Origin: Druceiella hillmani
Lineage: Eukaryota > Arthropoda > Insecta > Lepidoptera > Hepialidae
Assembly (NCBI GenBank): GCA_039881145.1
Contig: JAYKKI010000127.1
Span: forward strand, 3,723,501-3,787,500
Length of the DNA: 64,000 bases
Direction: 5' to 3'
The stretch's first letter is position 1. Every line of letters starts with the position of its first letter. Both the position numbers and the translations under genes were made by a program. The notes beneath the pieces are model-generated. The model was given only the letters and a program-made list of their open reading frames with translations, did not search any database and had not been told where the DNA came from. Of this stretch, positions 45,395-57,504 are shown piece after piece.

Positions 45395-45924
45395 TATATA
45401 GGTAGATACGTTTTATTTCATATTATTAATGAATAATCTATATTAAACCATGAAACCGTAAAATTTCTGAAACCACATGTCCAATTCGAAAAAATATTTT
45501 TTATATTAGACAGTCCATTAAGAAAGATTATAAACTATATACAATCAAGCTACGATTCATAAGGACAGAGCTGTAATAAAAAGGTTAATAGAACCGGCGA
45601 ACACTACTTAGACCGTGCAAGTACCAGACAAACCTTCAAGCCTGTTGGAATCAATTTAACTGATTATCGTCTTTTACACGGCCAACTTTACATTGCTTTA
45701 TCTATATTAAGCAGTGACTATAATCTATTTATACTTCTACTCAAGAAAAATAAAACGAAGAATATTATATATTCCGAAACAATATAAGGAACTTATTTTG
45801 TAAAACATTTCGGAACATAAGATTTAAAAGAAATTAAACCCAAAATTAAAATAATTTTACTTAGATAAATCTGCGGGGTGTAGCTAGTTTAGCTATAAAA
45901 CATTATCAAATTGTATCATCATCA

Positions 45925-46078
45925 TCAATAATCGGTGAGCCTGGCCTTCTCAAGTAGACTGTTCCAAGCCCTCCTTCTGGGTGCTACGGTTTTCCAATTT
46001 GTTATGTTGAGAGAGTCGAAAACACTTTGTAGGCAGTCCGTCCATCTTAATTTGGGTCTTCCTTTTCCTCTTGAGCCA
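45925..46078 (-). pseudogene. Retroelement ORF C-terminus with TGA/GAT-type tail
   Basis: The minus strand reads GSRGKGRPKLRWTDCLQSVF then DSLNITNWKTVAPRRRAWNS, LLEKARLTDY and a stop at 45925-45927. This is the common GRP.LRW.D.......NW...A..R..W....EKA... end of insect non-LTR elements. It is 51 codons with no internal stop; an in-frame stop lies just upstream. Immediately after the stop comes a (TGA/GAT)n run, the kind of short-repeat tail left by target-primed reverse transcription. The 110-codon plus frame (45935-46267) is its antisense shadow. Confidence 0.7.
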
Positions 46079-46079
46079 G

Positions 46080-47841
46080 TTGGTCAAATTGTATGCGCAT
46101 ATGAAATAAAATTTCCGTGGACCATTTCACAAAATAATGTAACACTAAAATTGAGTTTGCAATATATGCATGTCCGTACAAGCAACGCTTCCCCTGCATC
46201 ATACGTCGTCATCTTCACGAATCGTCTACCCTCATTTTTAGAAATCGAATATAAAAATAAGGGTTGAACGACGATATTTAACCTTCAGCTATCGCTTTTC
46301 GATTTACCCTCTCCCTCATTACCCCAACTTAAAGACGATCCCCTTTCCGATATCGCTAGTGCATCCCCCACTTAAATTTGAGGAACCCTAAAATTTCCAC
46401 AAAATTAAGTGAATGCGAAATGAAATAATAATGTGGAACGGAATTTGGTATAGCGGCTTTCTTGCTATCGCGCACTTTCTTTGATCCATTGGGCTGATCA
46501 TCGTTGATTTTGAACGGTATATAACTGTTTAGCTATGGTCTTGTTCGCGTTCCTTTTAGCCGTAATTATTATATCGGCGCTAGCTCGTTACGTTATCGGG
46601 TTGAAATAACGTATTTATGTGTAAGATGCAACACAAAGCTCATTGTTCCGTACACTTGAATTTGTTATGTAAAATTCACGCGATCTTATGACATTAATTT
46701 CTATGCGTCTTCTGTATAAGACATCAATTGGGTGTTAGATGGTGTTATCAGATATTATATGGAGTCCTCGTAAATATAAGTATGGTCTTAAGCTTGAAAG
46801 AGTTAAAAAAGTTTTTAAATAGAAGACAACAGACTTACTTCCCGTTCCAGACTTACTTCCTCTTCCCTACTTCTTTTATCTTTGGTATTCGAATATATTT
46901 ATCTTCTCTTCTTATTGTTTAATTGCAGAGAAAGCTATTTCACTTTCGTAAAGAGTTTTGATTTAATCCTCCAATTGCCTCATAAATTGTAGGTAAAATA
47001 TAAAATCAATATTAAACATTAATTAAAACACTAAGATAAAAAATTAATGGTACAATTTTTGTCGAGTCTTTAAATAAATTATTCGAATCAATTTAACCCT
47101 TGAATTGAATCAATCAATTTAACTTTGAACCCTTGGTTAAAAGTAGAATAAATAAAAAATTTAAAAAGGCCAACACCTAGTTTGATTAATGAAAACAATT
47201 TTAATAAAATTTTATTAATAAAGCCAAACTCAATCAAATTTTCATAAAATTATTTTAAATATAAAGTACCTAAAATCGAAATAATAAATTTGGAGTCGTT
47301 AAAGCTTCAATTAAAAATATATTTCAATGATGCTTTTAAATATAATACATTTTCACTATTTTTAATTAATGAAAAATTTAATATTTCGATTTCTAAAGCA
47401 ATTCAACAGCCTAATCAGTAATTAGATAAAGTAGAAATAGATGAACTTAAAATATAATAATTTAGTCGACTTTTAATTTAAGTAAATTAAAAAAAAAACA
47501 CTTTCTTTGGATAAAAATAATGATACCCATTTTCATCTTCAAACTGTTGTGTGGAACAATTACTATTATGGAAAACATCGTTTTTTGTCCCCAAATAAGT
47601 TCATGAGAACCCACGAGCACCACTGCTCACGGCACCCCATTGTATCGTGGTGTGGATTTTGTAAACTGTCACCTTGTGAATATATCTGAATGTGACATAT
47701 TTGTAGTGAATGAGGATGTGCTCAAGTTTTATTGTATCAAATTCTTATCATTCCGTCACATTTCCTCTTGTATTTAATTATTGTTTATTTTCTTTTTCGC
47801 TACAAATGGTGAATGGTAAAAGGATAAATAACCTTGACAAT
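46080..47841. other. Non-coding; mildly GC-richer patch at 46440-46640
   Basis: No gene supported. The patch around 46440-46640 (TTGCTATCGCGCACTTTC, GGTATATAACTG) could be regulatory but nothing decides it. The rest is AT-rich. Confidence 0.35.
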
Positions 47842-48127
47842 AAAATAAATAGCCAATTAAATGAAACTACGTGATGCAGTATCACTTCTATTTTCTTTAA
47901 GTTTTTTACCACGACCTAGGTTTCGTTGTATTACAACATCTTCAGGTGGGCTGTTAGCAAAGATCTTGTAATACAACGAAACCTAGGTCGTGGTCAAGAA
48001 CTTAAAGAAAGTAGAAATAATACTACATTCACCTAGTTCAAATAATATTACACCTAGTTTCATTTAATTGTGAATAATAAATTTCTACAAAATTATTAAA
48101 AATGCCAAATATATTCAAAATAAATAG
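47842..48127. mobile_element. Hammerhead-like fold-back element, copy D, with 11-bp TSD
   Basis: Body 47853-48116 is flanked by identical AAAATAAATAG sequences (47842-47852 and 48117-48127), which fixes both ends: left CCAATTAAATGAAACTACGT, right GCCAAATATATTC. The left arm has an intact minus-strand core. The right arm keeps only stem II onward (TGTAATACAACGAAACC..GTCGTGG, 47967-47993); its CTGAAGA box was lost in a deletion after AAAGATCT. Beyond the inverted arms, the right side alone has a unique tail of about 50 bp, so the element is asymmetric. Confidence 0.85.
47909..47949 (-). ncRNA. Hammerhead-like core, copy D left arm, intact core bases
   Basis: Minus strand: CCAC, CTGAAGA (47945-47939), extra T, stem II GTTGTAATACAAC (47937-47925), GAAA, CCTAGG, TC, GTGG (47912-47909). 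Confidence 0.5.
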
Positions 48128-49517
48128 TTTTAACAATAAAAGATAAAATTTAAAAATAATGCGTTAAAGAAATACAGCATTAATAGTATAAACTTTAGCA
48201 TTTATAACTAGATTAGCTTAATAAATATATATATATAGTATTTACAACTAGAATAGTAGACACTTATAGCATTTATATCTAGAATAACTTAAAAGAGACA
48301 TATAACATTTATAAAAAGAGTAGCATAGTATAGACATATAGACATATAGTTGTTATCACTAGAGGGCAGTAACAGAGAAACAGACAGACAATGCAACGAA
48401 AATAATAAATTTTCTTTCAAACCCTCGAGTCCTTACTCGAGTCAAATTTTAATAAAATTATTACTGTATAAAAATACAATTTTTAATTGGGTGGCCCAAA
48501 CAAAATTTCAAAATTCTGTGACAAGGTTATCAAGGCCCTAATTATTTCGGACCAATGAAATTAAATTCTGTGGACGTGTTTAAAAGGTATCCATTGTTCA
48601 TGTAGAACGTAAGTTTACGACACAATCTTAAATTCTTTCTAAAAAGCTAGTTTTAAATCAAATCCGTGTAACGATCACAAAGTCAACAACCTATCGCTAG
48701 GCTGATCGTATTATAGACAACGACCAAAAGAAATTATTTTTCAAATTCTGAAGTTTTATTTTCGTATCGATTATATCAATGTAATGACAAATAGGCAAAT
48801 CCAAACGCTCAATTATAAAAATTACATGTTCGGCGGCGTAATCGGCTTTTGGTCACAAGACTTTAAAGTATATGTTTACAATATTCGAAGTACACCATAT
48901 TGGAGTTATATTGCACGAATACTAACAGCTCCAATCGGCATGTCTTTGAATAATTTATGGATAAACATCGTCGCACAAGTAAACATATCTTTCTCTAATA
49001 TCACATACATGAGGTGGAAACATAACACTTACGTTCTCATCGCAGTGTCTGTCACGGTCTTCTAAACCGTAAACAGTGTTACTTATCCAAAGTTTATAAA
49101 CAAAAATAAACGTAAAGTCAGCTATACAGTTTAGTGATCCAAATCAATTTTGGAAAAAGAAATTTTAACAATTTGTTTTTAAAGATTAAATACATTTAAG
49201 AAGAAATAGTTAAGCCACCAAAGAATAGTTTTTAATCCCTGCGTGTTAATAACCAATGAAATTCAATGTAACGTAAAAAACATTTTAAAAAAAAATTTAA
49301 AGCGAAAATAATTGTTTAACAAAAACTTAATAATTTGAGAAGATATAACGAGATAACACTGAAGGAAAATCATAGTAATCTTCCTAAAATTTCCCCAAAT
49401 ATCAATTATGAACAATTTAATTATCAAAGTCGAGATTACAATCAAATTATTGATGATAGGAAATATATGTTGATCGACATAATTTTGTTATATGAATATA
49501 CATTACATACACAAAAA
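48128..49517. other. Non-coding; decayed short tandem repeat
   Basis: 48190-48340 contains several AGCATTTATA(A/T)CTAGA-like units. The 93-codon frame at 48784-49065 is the least random-looking frame of this stretch (somewhat GC-richer, aromatic-rich) but has no domain, relative or splice context that I recognise. Confidence 0.35.
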
Positions 49518-49660
49518 CCGACCTAATACGAGCCTGACTCGCGCGCCGAAGGTTCTGTATGTCATTTGAAGTGAAATTACTTTATCTATCATAAGTCATC
49601 TTCGATATGGACTTCCCAGTGCAACAAATATTTAATAACGTCTAATATAATGAAGTAGAG
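49518..49660 (-). mobile_element. 3' part of the lepidopteran dispersed repeat, reversed
   Basis: CGAGCCTGACTCGCGCGCCG then AAGGTTCTGTATGTCATTTG is the reverse complement of the family 3' end. The following GAAGTGAAATTACTTTATC and CAACAAATATTTAATAA are shared with the copies at 32108 and 7547. Confidence 0.55.
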
Positions 49661-49764
49661 AGACATAAATGTCATCGTGAATTTCTCAAAACTTGTAACA
49701 TTTAGAACCAATATTATATTTTTTCTACGGCCTTTGCGTAAGATTCTGAAAATCTCGTATTTAG

Positions 49765-50545
49765 GGCTCCGTACTTGAAAAGATAAAAAGGAATCCTTAT
49801 AAGATCACTTCGTCGTCCATCTGCCGATTTGTCTAGACTCTTTTTCTCAGGAACGCTTGGAGGTATCAAGTTAAATTTAATATCCAATACTTAGGTCTAC
49901 GGTCCCTCGGAGCAGTAAAATCAAACATCTAATTCTGCCTAAAAATAAAGCCATTTGTGTCACATATTTTGACAATCGCAAACAAATCCAAACCCATAAG
50001 ATGCTTTCCATTAATCAAAAAATATGTTTATACGTGCGTCTGTGAAGGATATAGTAAGCAATTTTCACTTAAAACCCTTTTTCTCGTAATAACTTGGAGG
50101 TATCAAGTTGAAATTAATATCCAATACTTAGGTCTACGGTCCCACGGAGTTGTAAAATCAAGCGTCTAATTCAACTCAGTCAAGAAGAAACCTAAAAATA
50201 CGGCCATTTATGCCCCATATTTTGACATTCACAAACATATCAAAACCGATAGGGTACTTCCCGTTGACCTAGAATCGTGAAATTGGACAAGAAGCAAGGT
50301 TTCACAGCACAAGTAGAGGACAAAAATTGTTAATTTGTAGTTATATCACGTAAAAAATATATTTTTTAAATGAGCCTGAGAACGATCCAGTAGGCAATAT
50401 ATTTTAGTTCCAAAAAGTTAGAATTTTGTAAATAGTTGAATAGGAATATTATGCACCATCAAATGTTTATAAAAGTCTAAAGGTATATGGAACCCTCGTA
50501 GTGCGAGTTCCACTCGGCTTAACAGGTTTCTTTCATACCATTACT
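49765..50545 (+). mobile_element. Lepidopteran dispersed repeat with internal duplication
   Basis: The 5' end is TAGGGCTCCGTACTTGAAAA, then AAAGGAATCCTTATAAGATC. The 3' end is ATATGGAACCCTCGTAGTGC, GAGTTCCACTCGGCTTAAC. Both ends are visible over about 780 bp, and a 237-bp segment inside is duplicated in tandem. Confidence 0.6.
49840..50310. repeat. 237-bp tandem duplication inside the dispersed repeat
   Basis: CTTGGAGGTATCAAGTT(A/G)AA begins at 49856 and 50093. AATATCCAATACTTAGGTCT, ACGGTCCC(T/A)CGGAG, CATATTTTGACA and AAAACC/AAACCCATA follow in the same order in both units. Confidence 0.85.
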
Positions 50546-51600
50546 TTCAGTAGTTTCAAGAAAGTAGTTCACAGAATAAATAGTTGATAGGGAGGAAAAC
50601 ATTCTTTTTCATATGGTTCAGTACTCTAATTAAATTACGAAAAAGATATGTTTGAGATCTTTAGAAATAACCCTTTCGAATAATATCCCACACCACAAGT
50701 TCCACTTTAAATACATATTTATCCACATCTGACTAGTACACTTCACGAGTACTACAAGTTTCCTTAAGAAAGTGAAATAACGTACTTTCAATGATACTAA
50801 AAATATATATTTAGACCCTTTGGAACGGAACAATCAGAGCTTGGGACGCGGCCCGTACGTGACAACTCTATTTCATTCATTTAAGTCAGTAACGATATGT
50901 CTAGAACTCCAGAGAGCAATTTATACGTCATGTGAGCCGCAGATCTAAGACACTATATATACCGTCAACAATGATATGCATAACATCTCCAAAGTTATTG
51001 CCAAAGCGAACTTAATTAACTTTATACTTCGAATATGTTCTAGCTTAAAGAGTTTATTCCACATATCAACAATATTGACGTCAAAAATAGCGCACAATGA
51101 ATCAGTTTCCAACTTTATATTGATACTTTAATAGTATCTTCAACTTCTTAGAACCTACTCTGAAAAAAATATTTGTTTGCTTTTCCCACTTCACGCATAA
51201 TTGATCTACGAACAAAATGTTGTTTATATATAAAATACATCCTAAATTTAAGGATATGCTATATACAATTATTACATTTACTGGAACAGGGCAACGAATA
51301 TAAATGCTAAAAAGTTATGCTCGGACTCAAAATTATAGTAAAAGTTCGTGAATATACCTATCGCCAATAGATACCCAACAATAAGGATTTTAGTAATAAA
51401 CAAAAGCGTTATTAAGCATTATACTGAACACGATATTTGTGAATGTTTATTGTGAAAACTTTTCGATTCTTATGTAAATAAGTTTCACCACCGCCTAATG
51501 AATGTATTTAGCTTCAAAAGATCGTTTGATACTATTTGCTTATCATTTATATGTAGTTTAATAGTTATAAAGGTGATCATCTATTATCGCGTATATTTAC
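50546..51600. other. Non-coding, AT-rich
   Basis: No gene or repeat supported. Confidence 0.45.
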
Positions 51601-51716
51601 TCAGCACATACGTATTTCAATCGGGTGAAGAATTGTCGTAGATGAAGGATGTATGAGATGAAGAGCGAGGGGAGTCTACTTAACACCACGCGGGCGAAGC
51701 CGCGGGTAAAACCTAA
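51600..51716 (+). mobile_element. 3' end of a common insect repeat (CGCGGGCGAAGCCGCGGG)
   Basis: ATGAAGAGCGAGGGGAG..ACCACGCGGGCGAAGCCGCGGGTA is a wording I know as the terminus of very abundant lepidopteran non-autonomous repeats. The CGCGGGCGAAGCCGCGGG core can form a small GC hairpin. The element's other end is not visible. Confidence 0.45.
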
Positions 51717-51879
51717 TTACAAATATAAATTTTCAACAAAACAATCGTTAAAACAAAATAACCGTAGCAAATAGAATAAGCAAACTGCACATAAAGTAGG
51801 TTAGTAAGAGGACGCAAGCAGTCAGATATTTGCGTTTAATATTCTATTAATCGGGTACGCATTAAGGTAACGCTCATAA

Positions 51880-52260
51880 TATTAAAGAGCGATGCTGGAG
51901 TACCGCACTAATCCCGCCCAGCGCCCCTCGCGCCCCGTCTCCAGTCAGCTTAACGCTTTTACGACTCCTTCCGCAACGCACCTTCCCGAATCTGGTTCAG
52001 CGACGTCTCGCAACAATCTTCCGTCGTAATAACGTATAATAGAGATATATTTAGACAATTTATTATGATATCAAGCGAAGCGCAACGCCTCACGGCTACG
52101 AGTCGCGCGAGTCCATAACTCCACATCGAGAGTGCGCGGAAAGACGCGCCCGACGTGGATCACGCTTATTTATTTTGCAACAATCTTTACTGGCTGGCGT
52201 ACTCGCTAATACTTGTTAAACTCACGGGATTATGTACAAAGACTGGTCGGTTGAGCCGCG
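51880..52260. promoter_or_regulatory. Long GC-richer block, candidate regulatory element or promoter
   Basis: About 380 bp stands well above the AT background: CCCGCCCAGCGCCCCTCGCG, then CCAGTCAGCTTAACGC, later homeodomain-like TTATTATGATATC and CTTATTTATTTTGC, ending GAGCCGCGCAAACTTATGC. CAGTCAG is initiator-like, but there is no TATA or spaced DPE. No frame is open across it. A conserved enhancer or a 5' untranslated exon would both fit. Confidence 0.35.
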
Positions 52261-54189
52261 CAAACTTATGCAATAGGACAAGTCATTAATATTGTTACTA
52301 ATTTCTCATATTTTCGGGGTCCTTTAATAAACGACTGAATAATACCTCAAAAGGATAACACAGCCAAAAATTATACAAAATTACTGTGTACAACATCCCA
52401 AAAGGATCACACTACAACACACTACGACAATAATCTGAACTCGGAATATCAGACCGTAATACAATAATAACAACGACAAGATCCTTTGTACTGAGTACAC
52501 CCGAACTTTGCCGCAAACCCTGTCAGTAATTTTTGGAAAATTACTGACCAAGGGGAAATATATATTCACGAAATGTTCTAAGATTCGAAAATTGCCATTT
52601 GGGGAATAATGGGTCATTTTCAAATAATAGCCTTAGAACAGAATAAAATACGTTTTAAACCACGAATATATTAATGATCTTTTTGGAATAAAGATAATAC
52701 TTGGTAATATTTGGCTATGGTGTAAAAGAAATATTTACAATAAAATAACTGTGCGCGAGTAACAATTTCGACGTTATATTAACTGACAGATCATTAAATA
52801 ACGGTTCCCAATATTTTGTATCCCAGATATGTGAAGACATCCACATCATTTACAACTTTGATACACTAAAATAAACACTATCTATCATATCAGTGATATT
52901 AGTATTTAAAAATAAAAATAGTCGTATTTCAAATAATGGATAGTATAAAGAACCAAATGTTTTTATCGATTGAAAATGAAAATGAAATAAAGCTAAATGT
53001 TGGAAACTACTTTTTTAAGAAATCATTTTTATAAACATTTTCAATATCCTATTGGTTTCAGATATGCAACAATTGTTATGGAAATCATCAAAAATTAGAT
53101 TAAATCTATCCACTCTTGGATAAAAATAGACCTATTTCGCATGTATTCCTTTGCCAGTGTGGCAAAAGCAAGAAAAATAAGAAATATATTTTATAGATTA
53201 ACTCTATTAAAATCCTGATTTACGTTTGAAATTCGATACGTGTGCTCGGTTCCGAAAAAGCAACCAATCATTTGATCTTGACCATTCTCAGAAAAGTGTT
53301 TCAAGTATATATGATTTTCATTTGCTTACTTCATACCTGACAACCGAACTGAGGAAAGTCAGGAAGATCATAATTTGACCTTTTTTGAAGGAAACCATAT
53401 GTTATCAATTTGGAGACATATTGTGAAAGTACCATCGTATGCTGTTATTTTTAAAGTTGTCCTAACAATTTGACAAAAATATTCGTTGAAGGAAAATTTA
53501 ACACGTATTTATTGGGTAAAAATGAACTTAGGAGATCAAAAATGTCACAATCTAACATTCTATTAAAATAATTCATTCTTATAGATATATCTACCCGTAT
53601 TTGTCTAATAAAATAAATTACGTATTGTATAAAGTGTAAAAAACCGACAACTTTCAATGACTGACTTCGCCTACTTATACCAAGTACTTTAAATTATTTA
53701 TGTAATTGTTATAAAATATAAACTATAAAGTGAAAATATGCTTAAAAACAATTAAGTAATTTATACATTTTGACTATAATAATAGAATGAAATGAAATAA
53801 ATAGACAGACATTTGAATTTAAAACATAGGTCACAGGGCATAAAAAATCGACTCAATGATGAACACTTACTGGAGGCTGATATAATAGCTTCATATACGT
53901 TGCTCTTTTTATTTGCGAAGATTCATTTGTACCGATACAACGATACAACGTACCGTACAACGTAGTCAAAATATTTTATGTTTAACATTAAAAGTTAGTC
54001 ATAATTGAACGGTCACAAAATTTCCCCTTATCCAAACCCAAATATCTGCGATGGCAGATTTAAAAAAAATAACAAACAGGATTTGTGAAATAATATACAA
54101 CCTGGATATTAATTTATTTAAAAACTATTCAAATTCGAATTCAACTCAAAAGCGTTTAAATAACTTTCACGCACCGTGCTAAATACACG
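52261..54189. other. Non-coding, AT-rich
   Basis: No gene supported. Minus frames at 52381-52623 and 53451-53657 have no recognisable motif. Confidence 0.45.
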
Positions 54190-54480
54190 CAAGGCAAACG
54201 ATCATGACATACGATCGAGTCGGCGAAGACTCGAAGCAAAGCGTGTCATTCGCAGGCGGCACCACTCACAAAGCTTATCTCCGTAACGCTCCCCGGCGAA
54301 ATACCGCTTCGCTGCCCGCTCGACTAGACCGGCGCGATCCGCTCTTGGCTTACTGCCTCTACAGGCGGCACCCGCTTTTTAACATGTACTGTGTCCGGGC
54401 TGCAGTGTGTTGCCGTGCTTCGACTGTGCCGTGTAATGCTTTAAAGCATGTAGTCAGCCATTGTTTCAAGTCACTGAATT
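54190..54480. promoter_or_regulatory. GC/CpG-rich block of unknown role
   Basis: CpG-rich sequence (for example GAGTCGGCGAAGACTCGAAG, an inverted GAGTC/GACTC pair, and CCGGCGCGATCCGCTC) with a 98-codon plus frame from 54204. The frame is arginine-rich with no domain and no splice context. It could be a regulatory block, an untranslated exon or a fragment of an unknown repeat. Confidence 0.25.
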
Positions 54481-54923
54481 CAGAAATTTACATCAGTTAA
54501 CTTCGGGTATCGTCATGGTGAAAAATTCAACAGACACCTTATTTACGGTTAGTTGACTAAATAGAGTGAGTTAATTACGTAAATCCATTGGATTTATAGT
54601 ATCGTACAATGTGTAAATCCATTGTCAAAGCAAATTGTACACTGTTCGCAGTCAAAAATTTAATACTAAACCCTTTCAACGTTGCTAACTTCAGTAATTG
54701 GGGAATAATAATTTGATCTTAAATGGCAATGGCCCTAAAATATTTCATAATATTTTTATTTTCAAATCATACTTCTAGAAGTTATAAAATTATAATATTT
54801 ATAATTATGAGAAGAAAAAATATTTCTTAATCGATTCATCGCTGCTTTAGTTAGGCTGTTTCATTGAACAATGGCACACCATCTATTTAAATAAAGATGT
54901 AATTCTACAGTTTATCTCATCAT

Positions 54924-55110
54924 ATGTATTCTTCTCTCTCTATATCTGTCCCACCCACCGAGCTCCTCACCCCCTCGCTTTCTCTCTCTCTAATTCTCTC
55001 AATCTCCGCTTTTGCTCCTCTATCTCTCCTTTCTCTATCCCTGTCGTCCTCTCTCTCTCTCTCTCTCTCTCTGTCTATCCACTATACCCTATACCCTTAC
55101 TCTCTCTCTC
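54924..55110. repeat. CT-rich polypyrimidine tract
   Basis: About 180 bp of almost pure pyrimidine on the plus strand, including a (CT)n run near 55050-55072. Such tracts can form triplex DNA. The serine/leucine-rich 97-codon frame over it is a product of the tract. Confidence 0.9.
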
Positions 55111-55400
55111 CCTCCTTCACTTTTCCTTTTTCTGACGCGTTGCTAAAATATAAATTTACACTCTATTTTCATAATGTCAAACTCCACAATAGCAGATGGA
55201 ATCGCTCAGAGATATAATCACTTCGACTAGATGAAATTGTCATCGATATACAGTTGAACATTAAGTTAATTGAATTTTCTAATTACAGAACTTACGAGCT
55301 TCAAACAAATTAATAAAAATAACTGTACTCCTCCAATATAATGACCAAAGTTATCAATAGATAGACTATGCGAATTATTTATTATAGTCTATTATTCACC

Positions 55401-55402
<2 letters not shown>

Positions 55403-55456
<54 letters not shown>

Positions 55457-55480
55457 AACACACACACATACATAATCCAA
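55403..55480. repeat. (AT)n then (AC)n microsatellite
   Basis: An AT run of about 24 units, then ACATAAACACACACACATAC. Confidence 0.9.
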
Positions 55481-57140
55481 ACACCGTCTTTCCCGTTATT
55501 GTAAAAAGTTGCAAGGACTATGGAAAATAGTAAGATAATCATTGTTTACTAGTTATTCATATGACCAACTACAACTTAACGAAACATAAAAATGTGAATC
55601 TAGTAACACGAGTTCGTTAAAATTAATAATATATTTAACAAGACGTCTTCGTCGACAAGTTAAAGATAAATCAATAAACTTGTTTTCTCTAATGAAGCTT
55701 TCTGTCAATTGATATGCGAAAAAACACGAAATTCCATTTTTATATTCGAATGTTCCCCAAATCAATGAACGTCGCCTCGCGACTGTGAAAATACAAAAGG
55801 TACTGATTTTATCTGCAACCTAATTGAAATGCCGTGCCATTCTTCTAGAGATTATTTCCTGATACTCGGACATAAAAAATGTTTTCATAATTGAAATTAG
55901 AAATTGAATTCTACGTGAGGCGACTGCCGCCTTTCATAATCGTCGTTAAATTAGCGACGGGCCACTTCTCGTAAGGAAAACGTTATACTCCCTCGGCAAG
56001 TACTCGGGCACACAAATGTTCGATGATACTTGGAAAATAATTAATCTTCATATTAAATTTAAATTTAATTTTTTACCCTTATTATATTATCGGTTTCCTA
56101 TTTTATATTTTATTAAAAAACGATAATATCTTTATAATTGAATCGAGCAATCACTTATCTATTCGTATCTTATATTCTCGACATTTCATGACATCAAAAT
56201 AACGTCAGCCGTGTATCCTAGTAGCGTGACATTTTAATTTTATACGAAAAACTGTGTTAAATATAAATAGAATTCTCACTGTGACCTTTTCGTATATTTC
56301 AAAATTCAAACATAAAGGGCACATAGTATTCAATAGAACTATTTACAGGTATTAATTAAAACTGTTCAGTGTACAAATATATTATTGAATAAACTTTTTA
56401 CACACACATTGATGACAAACAATATTTTTTTCTAAACAGTATATTGTTACTAGACCGAAAATGGAGTAATTATGTGATTTTTTTTTATATTCCCTCCATG
56501 TATATAATTTAAAAGATACGGAAGGAAACGTTTAAATTGTTTTCCCACACGGTTTTAAACAATTTTCCCCCTCTAATGTCTCGACACAGAACTACATTCT
56601 GCGAAAAACTACGAAATAAACTAAATATAATTATACAAAATACCCTGCTCATGTCTGTGTTAAAGTTCGTCTAAAATTGCATTAGCTAAAAACCTAGTAT
56701 TCTAAATCTGTGGCTAAAATAATCTTTGGAAGGAGTACATGAGGTATTCCTGTCATTACCTCCACGTACCGTATGTGTATACTGCTTATGTTGTTTTATT
56801 TATTTCGCATTAATATTATTTTTACCTCTTATTTTGATGTACGTTTCTTGCATTTTTTTATCTTTTCGTTTGTGTAACGTAATTTTTTTTTATTTATTAT
56901 TGCCCGTATCAATCATTACAATATACCACTAATCTAATATTTCTCACTCATCGCGCCGTGTGAAATTATAAGTGATTACTCCTGCAGCAATAAGTCCACC
57001 AGCTGTGTATATAGATTTGGAAGTTTCACTGAAAACTAAAAGATGTTTAAATTATTTTTCATCAGTTTTGCATGATGAAAAATAATTTTACCATATTCGC
57101 ACGATGATTTAGGTGTCATAGTTTTGAGATGTCAATAAGA
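55481..57140. other. Non-coding, AT-rich, small GC-richer patch at 55915-56020
   Basis: 55915-56020 (GAGGCGACTGCCGCC..TTAGCGACGGGCCAC) is a short GC-richer island. TATAAATAG occurs near 56260 but without initiator support. No gene. Confidence 0.35.
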
Positions 57141-57155
57141 TAATATATTTATATA

Positions 57156-57208
<53 letters not shown>
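57141..57208. repeat. (AT)n microsatellite
   Basis: A long TA run with one TATG interruption. Confidence 0.95.
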
Positions 57209-57211
<3 letters not shown>

Positions 57212-57348
57212 ACTCCTACTTAATATCTTAGGTATGATTAAGTATTGATCACGCTAGCTAATCTATATTAATTATAACTTAAATAAATAAAGCAATTTCA
57301 CTTAAAACGAGGTACGGAAACCTCAACTTTTGCATGCTGCACTTCTTT

Positions 57349-57504
57349 ACCTGCACATGTTTACTTACACATTAATCTGTAGGGAATTATATACAAATTT
57401 ACCTGCACATGTTTACTTACACATTAATCTGTAGGGAATTATATACAAATTTACCTGCACATGTTTACTTACACATTAATCTGTAGGGAATTATATACAA
57501 ATTT
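57349..57504. repeat. 52-bp tandem repeat, three identical units
   Basis: ACCTGCACATGTTTACTTAC begins at 57349, 57401 and 57453. The three units look identical apart from the last bases, so the amplification is very recent. Confidence 0.95.

Noticed and set aside
48784..49065. 93-codon frame with somewhat higher GC
   Set aside because: No domain, relative, initiator or splice signals; kept only as a remark in the stretch description.
56255..56275. TATAAATAG near 56260 as a promoter
   Set aside because: TATA-like words are common in this AT-rich DNA and there is no initiator or upstream element nearby.
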